Shown here piece by piece: positions 1 to 6,467 of a DNA stretch of 16,608 nucleotides. The DNA lies in contig JBEAQJ010000032.1 of NCBI GenBank assembly GCA_041163945.1, positions 1-16,608 on the forward strand. Reading direction: 5' to 3'. This DNA comes from Roseicyclus sp041163945 (GTDB lineage: Bacteria > Pseudomonadota > Alphaproteobacteria > Rhodobacterales > Rhodobacteraceae). The first letter of the stretch is position 1. The number at the start of each line of letters is the position of its first letter. The notes beneath the pieces are model-generated. The model was not told where the DNA came from, did no database searches, and saw nothing but the letters and a program-made list of their open reading frames with translations. A program made the translations under genes and the position numbers.

Positions 1-105
1 AAGCTCGGGGATCCCGCACAACCCAAACCCCCCCGCCGCAATCAACATCCCCTCAAACAAAACACCATCCAGCGCGTCCCGCGCAGAGCCATAGATCTTG
101 TTCAT
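1..105 (-). CDS. scoA: 3-oxoacid CoA-transferase subunit A (N-terminal fragment)
   Basis: Only the first 35 codons lie in the window; the gene runs off the left edge. The translation begins MNKIYGSARDAL and continues through LFEGM, IAAGGFGLCGIPEL, which is the characteristic N-terminus of subunit A of succinyl-CoA:3-ketoacid (acetoacetate) CoA-transferase, including the glycine-rich GGFGLCG loop that helps bind CoA. The enzyme moves CoA from succinyl-CoA to acetoacetate and works as an A/B heteromer, so a B subunit is expected just beyond the edge. The ATG at 103-105 follows a GGAGA ribosome-binding sequence. The gene lies downstream of the deacetylase-like gene on the same strand, 67 bases away. 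The family call is firm; whether the physiological acceptor is acetoacetate or another short acid cannot be decided from this fragment. Confidence 0.9.
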   Translation of the reverse strand, partial: MNKIYGSARDALDGVLFEGMLIAAGGFGLCGIPEL

Positions 106-172
106 GGACGTCCATCTCCGATACCAAACCCTGCGCACCCTGCCGCTGCGCTGCGGCGAAGTCAACGTGGGC

Positions 173-1285
173 TCAGGAATCCAGCGCCGCTTCCATCTCG
201 GCCAGAAGGGTCGAACAATAGGCCTGAAACCGGGGACCGGGCTGTTGCCCTTCGATCCGGTCCTTCAACGGGTCGGGGGCGGTGATGTCGCTGCCGGCCA
301 GGGTTTCCAAAACCGCATGGCCGCAAAAGGGCACATGCGCTTCGGAATAGCCGCCTTCGTGGGTCAGCATCAGCCGGCCTTCGCACATGTCGGCGGCGGC
401 TTCCATCGTCAGGGCGGTCATGGCGCGAAAGGTGTCCGAGGTGGCCATCATCCGCCCCAACGGGTCGACGCCCGACGCATCGAAGCCACAGGCCACCACG
501 ATGGCATCAGGCTGAAACCCCTGCAATTGCGGGATCACCAATCGCTCGAAGGCTTCCAGATAGGTGGCATGGCCACCGCCCGCGGGCAGCGGGATGTTCA
601 GGTTGTACCCTTCGCCCGCCGCCGCGCCCCGATCGTCGAAATCGCCACTGTCGCGGGGATAATTGCGTTCCTGGTGGATCGAAATGGTCAAGGTGTCGGC
701 GCGTTCGTAATAGATCGCTTCGGTGCCGTTGCCATGGTGCACATCCCAGTCGATGACTGCGATCCGGTCTGCAAGCCCGGCGGCGCGCGCGGCCTCGAGC
801 GCGATGGCGATGTTGTTCAAAAGGCAAAAGCCATTGGGGAAATCGGGCAGGCAGTGATGGCCCGGCGGGCGCGAAAGCGCATAGGCATTGTCAAGACGCC
901 CCTGCAACACGTCAAACAGCGCTGCCTTGGTCAAGCCCGCCGACAGGGCCGCGATGTCGTATCCATCGGGCCCAAAGGGCGTGCGCAGCCCCAATTCCCC
1001 GCCACCTTCGGCGCAGGCCTGACGAAACAGATCGATATAGGACCGCGGGTGAATGCGCAGGATGTCTTCGTCGCTGGCGGGGGCGGCGCTGGGTGTGGCC
1101 AGTTCGGCCATCAGCCCCGTCACCTCGACCAAATTGCGAAAGCGCCGCTTGGTTTCGGGGTTCTCTGGCAGCCCGCTGCCGGTGGCGGGCTGCATCAGCC
1201 CACCCACGGGCACCAGAAAACTGTAATTGCCGCCCGAATGCCAAAAACAGCGTTCATTGACGAAAAAGCCCGTGGTCATGGCCAC
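173..1285 (-). CDS. Class II histone deacetylase-like amidohydrolase
   Basis: This is a 370-residue arginase/deacetylase-fold enzyme that should hydrolyse acetyl-amide bonds of a small molecule (for example acetylpolyamine) or an acetyl-lysine, using one zinc. Visible family hallmarks are RPPGHH (about residues 139-144, active-site histidines), DVHHGNGT (181-188, zinc ligands D181 and H183), GFDAS (267-271, zinc ligand D269) and EGGY (310-313, catalytic tyrosine Y313). There is no signal peptide, so it is cytoplasmic. Length is normal for bacterial class II members. The outermost start is GTG at 1283-1285; an in-frame ATG two codons later (1277-1279) sits behind a run of six G and is equally plausible. 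It is followed on the same strand by a CoA-transferase gene, suggesting but not proving a link to short-chain acyl metabolism. The family is clear; the substrate is unknown. Confidence 0.9.
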   Translation of the reverse strand: MAMTTGFFVNERCFWHSGGNYSFLVPVGGLMQPATGSGLPENPETKRRFRNLVEVTGLMAELATPSAAPASDEDILRIHPRSYIDLFRQACAEGGGELGLRTPFGPDGYDIAALSAGLTKAALFDVLQGRLDNAYALSRPPGHHCLPDFPNGFCLLNNIAIALEAARAAGLADRIAVIDWDVHHGNGTEAIYYERADTLTISIHQERNYPRDSGDFDDRGAAAGEGYNLNIPLPAGGGHATYLEAFERLVIPQLQGFQPDAIVVACGFDASGVDPLGRMMATSDTFRAMTALTMEAAADMCEGRLMLTHEGGYSEAHVPFCGHAVLETLAGSDITAPDPLKDRIEGQQPGPRFQAYCSTLLAEMEAALDS

Positions 1286-1412
1286 CCCCCCAGATCGGAT
1301 GTGTCACTATGGGCAGGCGGTGCGCGGTCTGTCCATGGCCATGGGTGAAATGGGCCGGCCATGCCATGGGGCGGTTTGGCCGGCGCGCGCCGCGCAGCCG
1401 TGCGGCGGCACG

Positions 1413-1649
1413 TCAGCGTTCCAGCCGATAGACGCCTTCGGGCAGATTGAGCGCCGCGGCCAGATCGCGCAGCTGCGCCATCGACAGGGTCACGACCTGT
1501 TCGTGGTCGGTGCGGGCATCGTATTGGGTGATGGTCACGCATTCGGCAAAGGCCGCGATTGCCACATCTTCCTGCAAGGGCTGGCCGTCTTCCCCCTCAT
1601 CCACGAGGGTGATCAGCGTGGCGTCGAAATCGTGTTCGATGGTGAACAT
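1413..1649 (-). CDS. Conserved hypothetical small acidic protein
   Basis: I do not recognise a named domain in this 78-residue protein. It starts MFTIEHDFDATLITLVDEG, is rich in acidic residues in its first half, and ends with a leucine-rich helix-like segment (MAQLRDLAAALNLPEGVYRLER). It has no signal peptide, no membrane segment and no cysteine pair (a single Cys at about residue 37). The start ATG at 1647-1649 lies only 9 bases after the stop of the DCC oxidoreductase gene, so the two are almost certainly cotranscribed. The ribosome-binding site is weak (AGG about 10 bases upstream), consistent with translational coupling. It reads as a real gene because it is the only plausible coding frame here, has alphaproteobacterial-like third-position GC and is tightly packed against its neighbour. 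Function unknown. Confidence 0.7.
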   Translation of the reverse strand: MFTIEHDFDATLITLVDEGEDGQPLQEDVAIAAFAECVTITQYDARTDHEQVVTLSMAQLRDLAAALNLPEGVYRLER

Positions 1650-1658
1650 GGGGCCAGC

Positions 1659-2051
1659 CTAGGGTGGCGTGCATTTTCCTGCAAGATCCTGCGCATCCCG
1701 GCGCATCTGGCGCCGGTAAAGCCACGGGGCCGCGACACGGTTGTAGGCCAGATCGGCCAAGCCGCGCAGGCCCGGCAGCATCACCAGCCGCGCCAGCCAG
1801 CCAAAACCCGGAAGCAGCGCCCAGATCGCGGCGAATGCGGGAATGCCGCTGATCACCTGCCCATCGGGCAAGGCGGCATGCAGGCGCCGCTTGGCCTGAT
1901 CCGCGGTCAGCTGCCAGCCGCCCAGATCCGCGGTGTTCAGATCTTCGAACACCAGCGGTGCGCGCGCCCGTTCGGCGCGGGCGCGGTAATGGGCGATCTC
2001 GGCCCGGCAGATCGGGCAGCGTTCGTTGTACAGGATGCGCGTGAAGGCCAT
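1659..2051 (-). CDS. DCC-family (DUF393) thiol-disulfide oxidoreductase
   Basis: A 130-residue protein whose N-terminus, ILYNERCPICRAEIAHYR, carries a CxxC pair (C12, C15) directly after a first beta strand, as in the DCC/DUF393 family of thioredoxin-like thiol-disulfide oxidoreductases. The usual family motif is YDGxCPxC; here the acidic residue is NE-R. The middle contains LVFEDLNTADLGGW and a hydrophobic helix region (IPAFAAIWALLPGFGWLARLVMLPGLRGLADLAYN) typical of the family. It has no signal peptide. The ATG at 2049-2051 opens a probable operon with the 78-residue gene starting 9 bases after its stop, and it is divergent from the M48 lipoprotein gene across 133 bases. Its redox partner is unknown. 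Confidence 0.85.
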   Translation of the reverse strand: MAFTRILYNERCPICRAEIAHYRARAERARAPLVFEDLNTADLGGWQLTADQAKRRLHAALPDGQVISGIPAFAAIWALLPGFGWLARLVMLPGLRGLADLAYNRVAAPWLYRRQMRRDAQDLAGKCTPP

Positions 2052-2162
2052 GACCGCCAGCTATCTTGCGCAAGCCGCGCGTCAAGCGCCGGCTGACGCG
2101 GTTTCGGGCACAAAGCCGTGAAGGGGGCTGGACGCGGGTGGCCGGTCGGCTAGGGTTCGGTG

Positions 2163-2174
2163 TGTTCGTGAACA
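2163..2174. promoter_or_regulatory. 12-bp inverted repeat upstream of the M48 protease gene
   Basis: The sequence TGTTC-GT-GAACA forms a symmetric 5-bp arm pair, placed immediately before the GGGG ribosome-binding sequence and 11 bases before the start codon. It could be an operator or a small mRNA hairpin masking the ribosome-binding site. It is short enough to be chance, and no cognate regulator is visible nearby. Confidence 0.25.
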
Positions 2175-2184
2175 GGGGCCGTCG

Positions 2185-2883
2185 ATGCGCCGTTTTGCCC
2201 TGATTTTGGGATTGGCCTTGTCGCTGGCGGGCTGCGTGCCGACGGCCACGGCGCCGGTCGTGGCGCCGAAGCTCACCCCGCAACAGGCGGCGATGAATTT
2301 TCGCGACGTCATCGCCCGCGTCGAGCCCGTGGCCGAACAGCTGTGCCAAGAACGCACCCCCGATCAGCCCTGCGATTTCGCAATCTACGTCGATGGTGCC
2401 CCGCAAAAGGGTGTGAATGCCTTTCACACGATCGACGAGGCTGGCCGCCCCGCCATCATCTTTACCCTCGGCCTGATCACCATGGCCGAAAATGCCGATG
2501 AGCTGGCGTTTGTCATGGGCCATGAAGCGGGCCACCACATTGGCCGCCACCTGCCCCAAGTGCGCGCCCGCGCCGATCTGGGGGCCGAGGTCTTTGCCCA
2601 GATTGCGCGCGCCGGCGGCGCCAGCGACCGCGCCGTGGGCGAGGTGGCCCAGATCGGCGCGGCGGTGGTGGCCCGTCAGTTCAGCCGCCAAGCCGAACTG
2701 GATGCCGATGCCATCGGCACCATCATCGCCCTGCGCGCCGGGTATGACCCGTTGCGCGGTGCCGCGTTTTTCGCGCGCATCCCCGATCCCGCGCGGAATT
2801 TCATGGCCACCCATCCGCCCAATGCCGAGCGGATGGAAACCGTGCGCCGCACCGTGGCCGAGACCCGCCGCCCCCTGCTTTGA
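2185..2883 (+). CDS. M48-family zinc metalloprotease, lipoprotein
   Basis: A 232-residue exported peptidase. The N-terminus has two arginines, a hydrophobic stretch and the lipobox LAGC (residues 14-17), so Cys17 should be lipidated and the protein anchored in the periplasm. The zinc motif HEAGH (113-117) matches HExxH, and ELDAD (171-175) supplies the third ligand Glu171, as in M48 family proteases. The region FTLGLITMAENADELAFVMGHEAGHH is the usual sequence leading into the active-site helix, and THPPNAERM near the C-terminus is also typical. These enzymes act in periplasmic or outer-membrane protein quality control (the BepA/LoiP group is the comparable set). It is compact because it lacks the TPR region of BepA. 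GGGG at 2175-2178 is the likely ribosome-binding site. The family is secure; the substrate is unknown. Confidence 0.93.
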   Translation: MRRFALILGLALSLAGCVPTATAPVVAPKLTPQQAAMNFRDVIARVEPVAEQLCQERTPDQPCDFAIYVDGAPQKGVNAFHTIDEAGRPAIIFTLGLITMAENADELAFVMGHEAGHHIGRHLPQVRARADLGAEVFAQIARAGGASDRAVGEVAQIGAAVVARQFSRQAELDADAIGTIIALRAGYDPLRGAAFFARIPDPARNFMATHPPNAERMETVRRTVAETRRPLL

Positions 2884-2968
2884 TCTGGGTCAAGGTCGGC
2901 GTTGCGCCATCGCATAGGCTGTTCCCATGATCCATCCGCCCCGACAGGGCCGCATTGGGGGATGACCG

Positions 2969-3253
2969 ATGCCGGGCAGAAAGACCCGCGCGCCAGATGA
3001 CACGCTGATGGGCCGGATGGCCGAAACATTGGGCGTCGATCTGGAGGCTGCCGCGATGCAAGGGGTGCTGCCACCCGAAACCCAGACGGCGATGGTGCAG
3101 GCTTGTGGCGGTTGCGCCAATCCCGGCGCCTGCGGGCATTGGTTGGAGCGTACCGCGCGCGCGACGGCGGCGCCCGAATATTGCCGCAACGCCGACATCT
3201 TGCGCGCCCTGGCCACCGACGAGCGACGGGGGCCGCCGGATCGCACCGCCTAG
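2969..3253 (+). CDS. DUF6455 family protein, four conserved cysteines
   Basis: A 94-residue soluble protein. After a basic N-terminus it has a helical segment (LMGRMAETLGVDL) and then a cysteine-containing core, ACGGCANPGACGHWL, followed by APEYCRNADIL; the cysteines are residues 46, 49, 55 and 72. That C-x2-C-x5-C...C layout with the NADIL-like ending is what I know as DUF6455, small proteins common in Rhodobacterales. The cysteines could bind a metal or Fe-S cluster, but no function is established. The ATG at 2969-2971 is preceded by GGGGGATG; an overlapping ATG at 2962 is out of frame. It follows the M48 gene by 85 bases and its stop overlaps the convergent rimO stop in CTAG (3250-3253). 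Confidence 0.8.
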   Translation: MPGRKTRAPDDTLMGRMAETLGVDLEAAAMQGVLPPETQTAMVQACGGCANPGACGHWLERTARATAAPEYCRNADILRALATDERRGPPDRTA

Positions 3254-4617
3254 GTCGCCAGACGGCCCCACAGGTCGTAGTCGCCCGCCTCTTCCACCGT
3301 GACGTTGACGATGTCGCCCGGGCGCAGGGTTTCGAAATCGGCATCGATGAACAGGTTGCCGTCGATTTCCGGGGCATCGGCCATGGTGCGGCAGGTGGCG
3401 CCTTGATCGTCGACCGCATCGACCAGCACGCTCAGCGTACGGCCAAGCTTGGCGGCCAGCTTGGTTTCCGAAATGGCTTGGGCTTTTTGCATGAACCGTT
3501 CCCAGCGGTCTTGCTTGATGTCCTCGGCCACATGGTCCGGCAAGGTGTTCGAGCGCGCCCCGGCCACGTTTTCGTATTTGAAGCACCCGACCCGATCCAG
3601 CTGTGCGGCCTCGAGCCAGTCGAGCAGCGTCTGGAATTCATCTTCGGTTTCGCCGGGATAGCCCACGATGAAGGTCGAACGCAGCGTGATGTCGGGGCAA
3701 TCGCGCCGCCATGCGGCGATTTCATCCAAGGTGCGCGATGCTGCCGCCGGCCGCGCCATCCGGCGCAGCGTGTCGGGGTGGGCATGCTGGAACGGGATAT
3801 CCAGATAGGGCAACAGCCCGTTGGCGGGATCCGCCATCAAGGGGATCAGATCGCGCACATGCGGGTAAGGGTAGACATAGTGCAAGCGAACCCAGGCTCC
3901 CAGTGTGGATAAATCTCTGGATAGATCGAGAATTGGAAATTTCTGATCACGCTCTTTCCAGTCGGTGCCATAGGCCGATGTGTCTTGTGAAATCACCAGA
4001 AGCTCGCGCACCCCGGCGGCGACCAGCTTTTCAGCCTCGCGCAGGATGGCCTTGGCGGGGCGCGATTGAAGCCGCCCGCGCATGTCGGGAATGATGCAGA
4101 AGCGGCATTTGTGATCGCAGCCTTCGGCGATCTTGAGGTAGCTGTAATGGCGCGGCGTCAGCTTGACCCCCGTGGCCGGCAACAGGTCGACAAACGGATC
4201 GGGCGCGGGCGGCACCGCCTTGTGCACGGCATCAAGCACCTGTTCGTATTGATGCGGGCCGGTCACCGCCAGAACGGTGGGATGGGCGCCGGTGATGGTG
4301 TCGGGTTCCGCGCCCAGGCATCCGGTGACGATCACGCGCCCGTTTTCGCGCAGCGCTTCACCGATGGCCTCAAGGCTTTCAACCTTGGCCGAATCGAGAA
4401 ACCCGCAGGTGTTCACGATCACCGCGTCCGCGCCCGCGTAATCGGGCGAAATGGCGTAACCTTCGGCCCGAAGCCGCGTCAGGATGCGTTCGCTGTCGAC
4501 CAGCGCCTTGGGGCAGCCAAGGCTGACCATGCCGATCCGGGGTTGGCCGGGGCGGGCCGCATCGGGCACCTGGGCGCGGGCAAGGTCGGGGCGCAAGTCG
4601 GGCGGGTTCTGTGTCAT
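3250..4617 (-). CDS. rimO: Ribosomal protein S12 methylthiotransferase RimO
   Basis: A 455-residue radical-SAM enzyme that methylthiolates the conserved aspartate of ribosomal protein S12. The N-terminal MTTase domain has the three cluster cysteines in SLGCPKALVDSE (C35), NTCGFLDSAK (C71) and VTGCLGAEPD (C100). The radical-SAM motif CDHKCRFC (167-174) ligates the second 4Fe-4S cluster. GCPKALVDSE and CIIPDMRGRLQSR distinguish RimO from the tRNA enzyme MiaB. The C-terminal approximately 65 residues form a TRAM domain. The frame stays open for 28 codons upstream, but those residues do not look like RimO, so the ATG at 4615-4617 is preferred. Codons 221-239 are markedly AT-rich and rare for this genome. 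Its stop overlaps that of the convergent DUF6455 gene. gcrA lies 168 bases upstream on the same strand. Confidence 0.96.
   Translation of the reverse strand: MTQNPPDLRPDLARAQVPDAARPGQPRIGMVSLGCPKALVDSERILTRLRAEGYAISPDYAGADAVIVNTCGFLDSAKVESLEAIGEALRENGRVIVTGCLGAEPDTITGAHPTVLAVTGPHQYEQVLDAVHKAVPPAPDPFVDLLPATGVKLTPRHYSYLKIAEGCDHKCRFCIIPDMRGRLQSRPAKAILREAEKLVAAGVRELLVISQDTSAYGTDWKERDQKFPILDLSRDLSTLGAWVRLHYVYPYPHVRDLIPLMADPANGLLPYLDIPFQHAHPDTLRRMARPAAASRTLDEIAAWRRDCPDITLRSTFIVGYPGETEDEFQTLLDWLEAAQLDRVGCFKYENVAGARSNTLPDHVAEDIKQDRWERFMQKAQAISETKLAAKLGRTLSVLVDAVDDQGATCRTMADAPEIDGNLFIDADFETLRPGDIVNVTVEEAGDYDLWGRLAT
3904..3924 (-). promoter_or_regulatory. DnaA-box-like sequences inside rimO
   Basis: On the minus strand TTATCCACA (3904-3912) is a perfect match to the classical DnaA box, and CTATCCAGA (3916-3924) is a two-mismatch copy in the same orientation, 12 bases away. 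They belong to a tandem 12-base near-repeat (GATCTATCCAGA then GATTTATCCACA, 10 of 12 identical) coding for DLSR-DLST. They lie in a local AT-rich patch: 24 of 60 bases are G or C in 3901-3960. Whether DnaA binds here is unknown. Confidence 0.35.
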
Positions 4618-4785
4618 GCCCGCGCAGATAGCGCGCCCCGCACAAAAGGGAAAGCCACCGCCCGACATCCGGCCGTGACGTGGCCATGCGCCTTGGGGCA
4701 CGGCGCGGCCGGCACGATGTCGCGCGCCCGCCTGCGTGATCTGGCGATGGTCACGCGGCTGACACTTTGGCCCGGATCCGCGCCG
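4618..4785. other. gcrA-rimO intergenic region, no gene seen
   Basis: These 168 bases separate the gcrA stop from the rimO start. Open frames cross it on both strands, but none has a recognisable start, ribosome-binding site or protein family. GCGTGA and TCACGC near 4733-4755 could pair around an 11-base loop, which is weak. I see no clear rimO promoter or terminator. Confidence 0.5.
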
Positions 4786-5406
4786 TTACCGGCGGCGGTC
4801 GCGGCGGGCCGACATCGGCTGAAAGGCCACGCCCACATGCGCCTCGCAATAGGGCTTGCCCTGTTGCACGGGCAGGCCGCAGAAATAGAATTCCTGCGTT
4901 GCGGGGTCCCCGATGGGCCATTTGCAGGTGCGTTCGGTCAGTTCCATCAGGCTGATGCGCTTGGCGGTCTTTTCGACCTCTTGCACCTTGGCCAAGGCTT
5001 CGGGGCTGATTTCATTGGCCGAGGGCTGCGGCGGCAGCGGTTGACCCGCGGGCACGATCGGTTTGCGCAGCGGCGTCACATTGCTGGGACGCGGGGGGGG
5101 ATCATCGTCGACGAACGCGGCCGGCATCTCGGGTTCCGAGGGGGCGGTGCGCGCGTCGTCCTTGCGCGGCGATTTGGCCGCCGCTGTCGCGGGGCGCGCT
5201 TCGGCGGCATCGGGGCTGGGCTTGGCCTGCGGGGCCGGCGTGGTGCTGGTGGCCGCGCCCACGCGGTTGGACAGGCCCAGGCGATGGACCTTGCCGATCA
5301 CCGCGTTGCGCGTGACCCCGCCCAGTTCCTTGGCGATCTGGCTGGCCGATTGGCCTTCGCCCCACATCTTCTTCAACGTCTCGACGCGTTCGTCGGTCCA
5401 GGACAT
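4786..5406 (-). CDS. gcrA: Cell cycle regulator GcrA
   Basis: A 206-residue GcrA protein. In Caulobacter GcrA binds sigma70 RNA polymerase and activates promoters carrying CcrM-methylated GANTC sites during S phase; family members are restricted to Alphaproteobacteria. The N-terminus MSWTDERVETLKKMWGEGQSASQIA, with TRNAVIGKVHRLGLSNR (about 32-48), is the signature helix-turn-helix. A proline/alanine-rich linker (about 50-130) follows. The C-terminal RNA-polymerase-interacting region has RTCKWPIGDP, FYFCG and KPYCEAHVGVAFQP, with C161, C176, C187 and H190 as in other GcrA proteins. The frame extends 19 codons upstream, but the ATG at 5404-5406 starts the family-typical MSW and has GGAGAC upstream. 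Its promoter probably overlaps the end of the transporter gene. Confidence 0.97.
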   Translation of the reverse strand: MSWTDERVETLKKMWGEGQSASQIAKELGGVTRNAVIGKVHRLGLSNRVGAATSTTPAPQAKPSPDAAEARPATAAAKSPRKDDARTAPSEPEMPAAFVDDDPPPRPSNVTPLRKPIVPAGQPLPPQPSANEISPEALAKVQEVEKTAKRISLMELTERTCKWPIGDPATQEFYFCGLPVQQGKPYCEAHVGVAFQPMSARRDRRR

Positions 5407-5492
5407 GCCCGTCTCCTGATCTGAGGGTCGGCCTTTTGGCGATCCAGCCCAAGGTCCCATCATATGGCCGGGACTTGCGCGAAATTGAAGCG

Positions 5493-6467
5493 CTATTCTA
5501 ACCCCCTGCCGCTCGGGTGCAAGGGTGCGGCTTCTGCGCGACGGCGGTTGACCTGTTCGCGCCAGGCCAGAAGTGCGGCGCCCGCGATGATGGTCAAGGC
5601 CCCGATCACGCTCAGCGCCGTGGGAACAACGCCAAAGATCGCCCCGTCATAGACAGCTGCAAAGACCAGCGTCAGGTAGGAAAACGGCGTGACAAAGCTG
5701 GCGTCGGCCCGCGCAAGGGCATTGATAAAGAACACCTGCGCCCCCGCCATGATCAGCCCGATGGCCACCAACCCCGCCCATTGCGCCGGCGTGGGCGCCT
5801 GCCAGACCCAGATCACCGCGCAGGTGGCAATGGTCAGGCCCATGGAATTGTTGACAAACAGGATCTGAAGCGGCCGCTCGCGGCCCGACAGGCGCTTCAT
5901 GTAGATCAGCTCCAACCCCAGGGCCAGCGCCGCGCCCAGCGCCAGCAGCGCGCCGGGCTGCATGGCCGTCGTGCCCGGCCGGATCAGGATCAAGGCGCCC
6001 ATCAGCGCGATGGCCGCCGCGGCCCAGCGCCATGGGCCCACCCGTTCGCCCAGCAGCGGTATGGCAAGCATCATGGCGAAGACCGGGTTCAGAAACGAGA
6101 TCGCGGTCGCATCCGACAGCGGGATGGCCGCGGCGGCCGCGAACATCAGCGTCACGCCCGACCAGCCACAGATCGTGCGGATCGCGTGGGTCTTGTAGTC
6201 GGGCCGCGACAAGGCCGGGCGCAGCACGGCCACGCTGGTGGCAATGGCGATCCAGGCAAACAGGAAACGGCCAAAGCTGACCTGAACCGGGTGCAGCGCG
6301 GGCCCCAGCGCATCGGTGCCCAGCGCCTTTGCCAAAAGCGTCGTGCCCGCGATCAACGCGGTGGCGGCGATCATGAGAATCACGGCGCGCCCCGGTGCCG
6401 CGTGCTGCGGCCCCGCCAGATTTGGCGCAACGGGTGCTGGGGCTGGCACGGCTGGCCCGTCCGTCAC
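5493..6467 (-). CDS. EamA/DMT-superfamily transporter
   Basis: A 324-residue inner-membrane protein of the drug/metabolite transporter superfamily with two EamA repeats, about ten hydrophobic helices. Typical features are PLSDATAISFLNPVFAMMLAIPLLGE at the end of the first repeat and ADASFVTPFSYLTLVFAAVYDGAIFG at the end of the second. The substrate cannot be inferred; family members export amino acids, nucleosides or other metabolites. The preferred start is GTG at 6465-6467, which overlaps the argF stop as GTGA, so translation is probably coupled to argF. The frame continues upstream into argF without family-like sequence. Approximately the first 28 residues (VTDGPAVPAPAPV...) are a proline/alanine-rich cytoplasmic tail before the first helix. 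In many Rhodobacterales I would expect hslO after argF, so this neighbour is unusual. Confidence 0.88.
   Translation of the reverse strand: MTDGPAVPAPAPVAPNLAGPQHAAPGRAVILMIAATALIAGTTLLAKALGTDALGPALHPVQVSFGRFLFAWIAIATSVAVLRPALSRPDYKTHAIRTICGWSGVTLMFAAAAAIPLSDATAISFLNPVFAMMLAIPLLGERVGPWRWAAAAIALMGALILIRPGTTAMQPGALLALGAALALGLELIYMKRLSGRERPLQILFVNNSMGLTIATCAVIWVWQAPTPAQWAGLVAIGLIMAGAQVFFINALARADASFVTPFSYLTLVFAAVYDGAIFGVVPTALSVIGALTIIAGAALLAWREQVNRRRAEAAPLHPSGRGLE
5495..5522 (-). promoter_or_regulatory. Candidate sigma70 promoter for gcrA
   Basis: On the minus strand TTGCAC (5517-5522) is followed after 16 bases by TAGAAT (5495-5500), a good -35/-10 pair. Transcription would start near 5488, giving a leader of about 80 bases to the gcrA ATG. 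The site lies in the last codons of the upstream transporter gene. No GANTC motif is present between this promoter and the start codon. Confidence 0.4.

Noticed and set aside
98..1348. A 416-codon plus-strand open frame antisense to the deacetylase-like gene
   Set aside because: No protein family, low-complexity composition, and the opposite strand has complete zinc-site motifs.
1382..1391. GGCGCGCGCC palindrome in the gap after the 78-residue gene
   Set aside because: Such GC-only palindromes are expected often in this base composition, and no U-tract follows on either strand.
2065..2074. Perfect palindrome CTTGCGCAAG between the DCC and M48 genes
   Set aside because: Ten bases only, no second copy or promoter context; kept as chance.
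2155..2167. GTTC-N5-GTTC resembling the alphaproteobacterial LexA box
   Set aside because: The known spacing is N7, and the site lies in front of a protease gene with no SOS link.
4066..5424. A 452-codon plus-strand open frame over the rimO 5' half and gcrA
   Set aside because: Antisense shadow caused by few stop codons in GC-rich DNA; rimO and gcrA are certain on the other strand.
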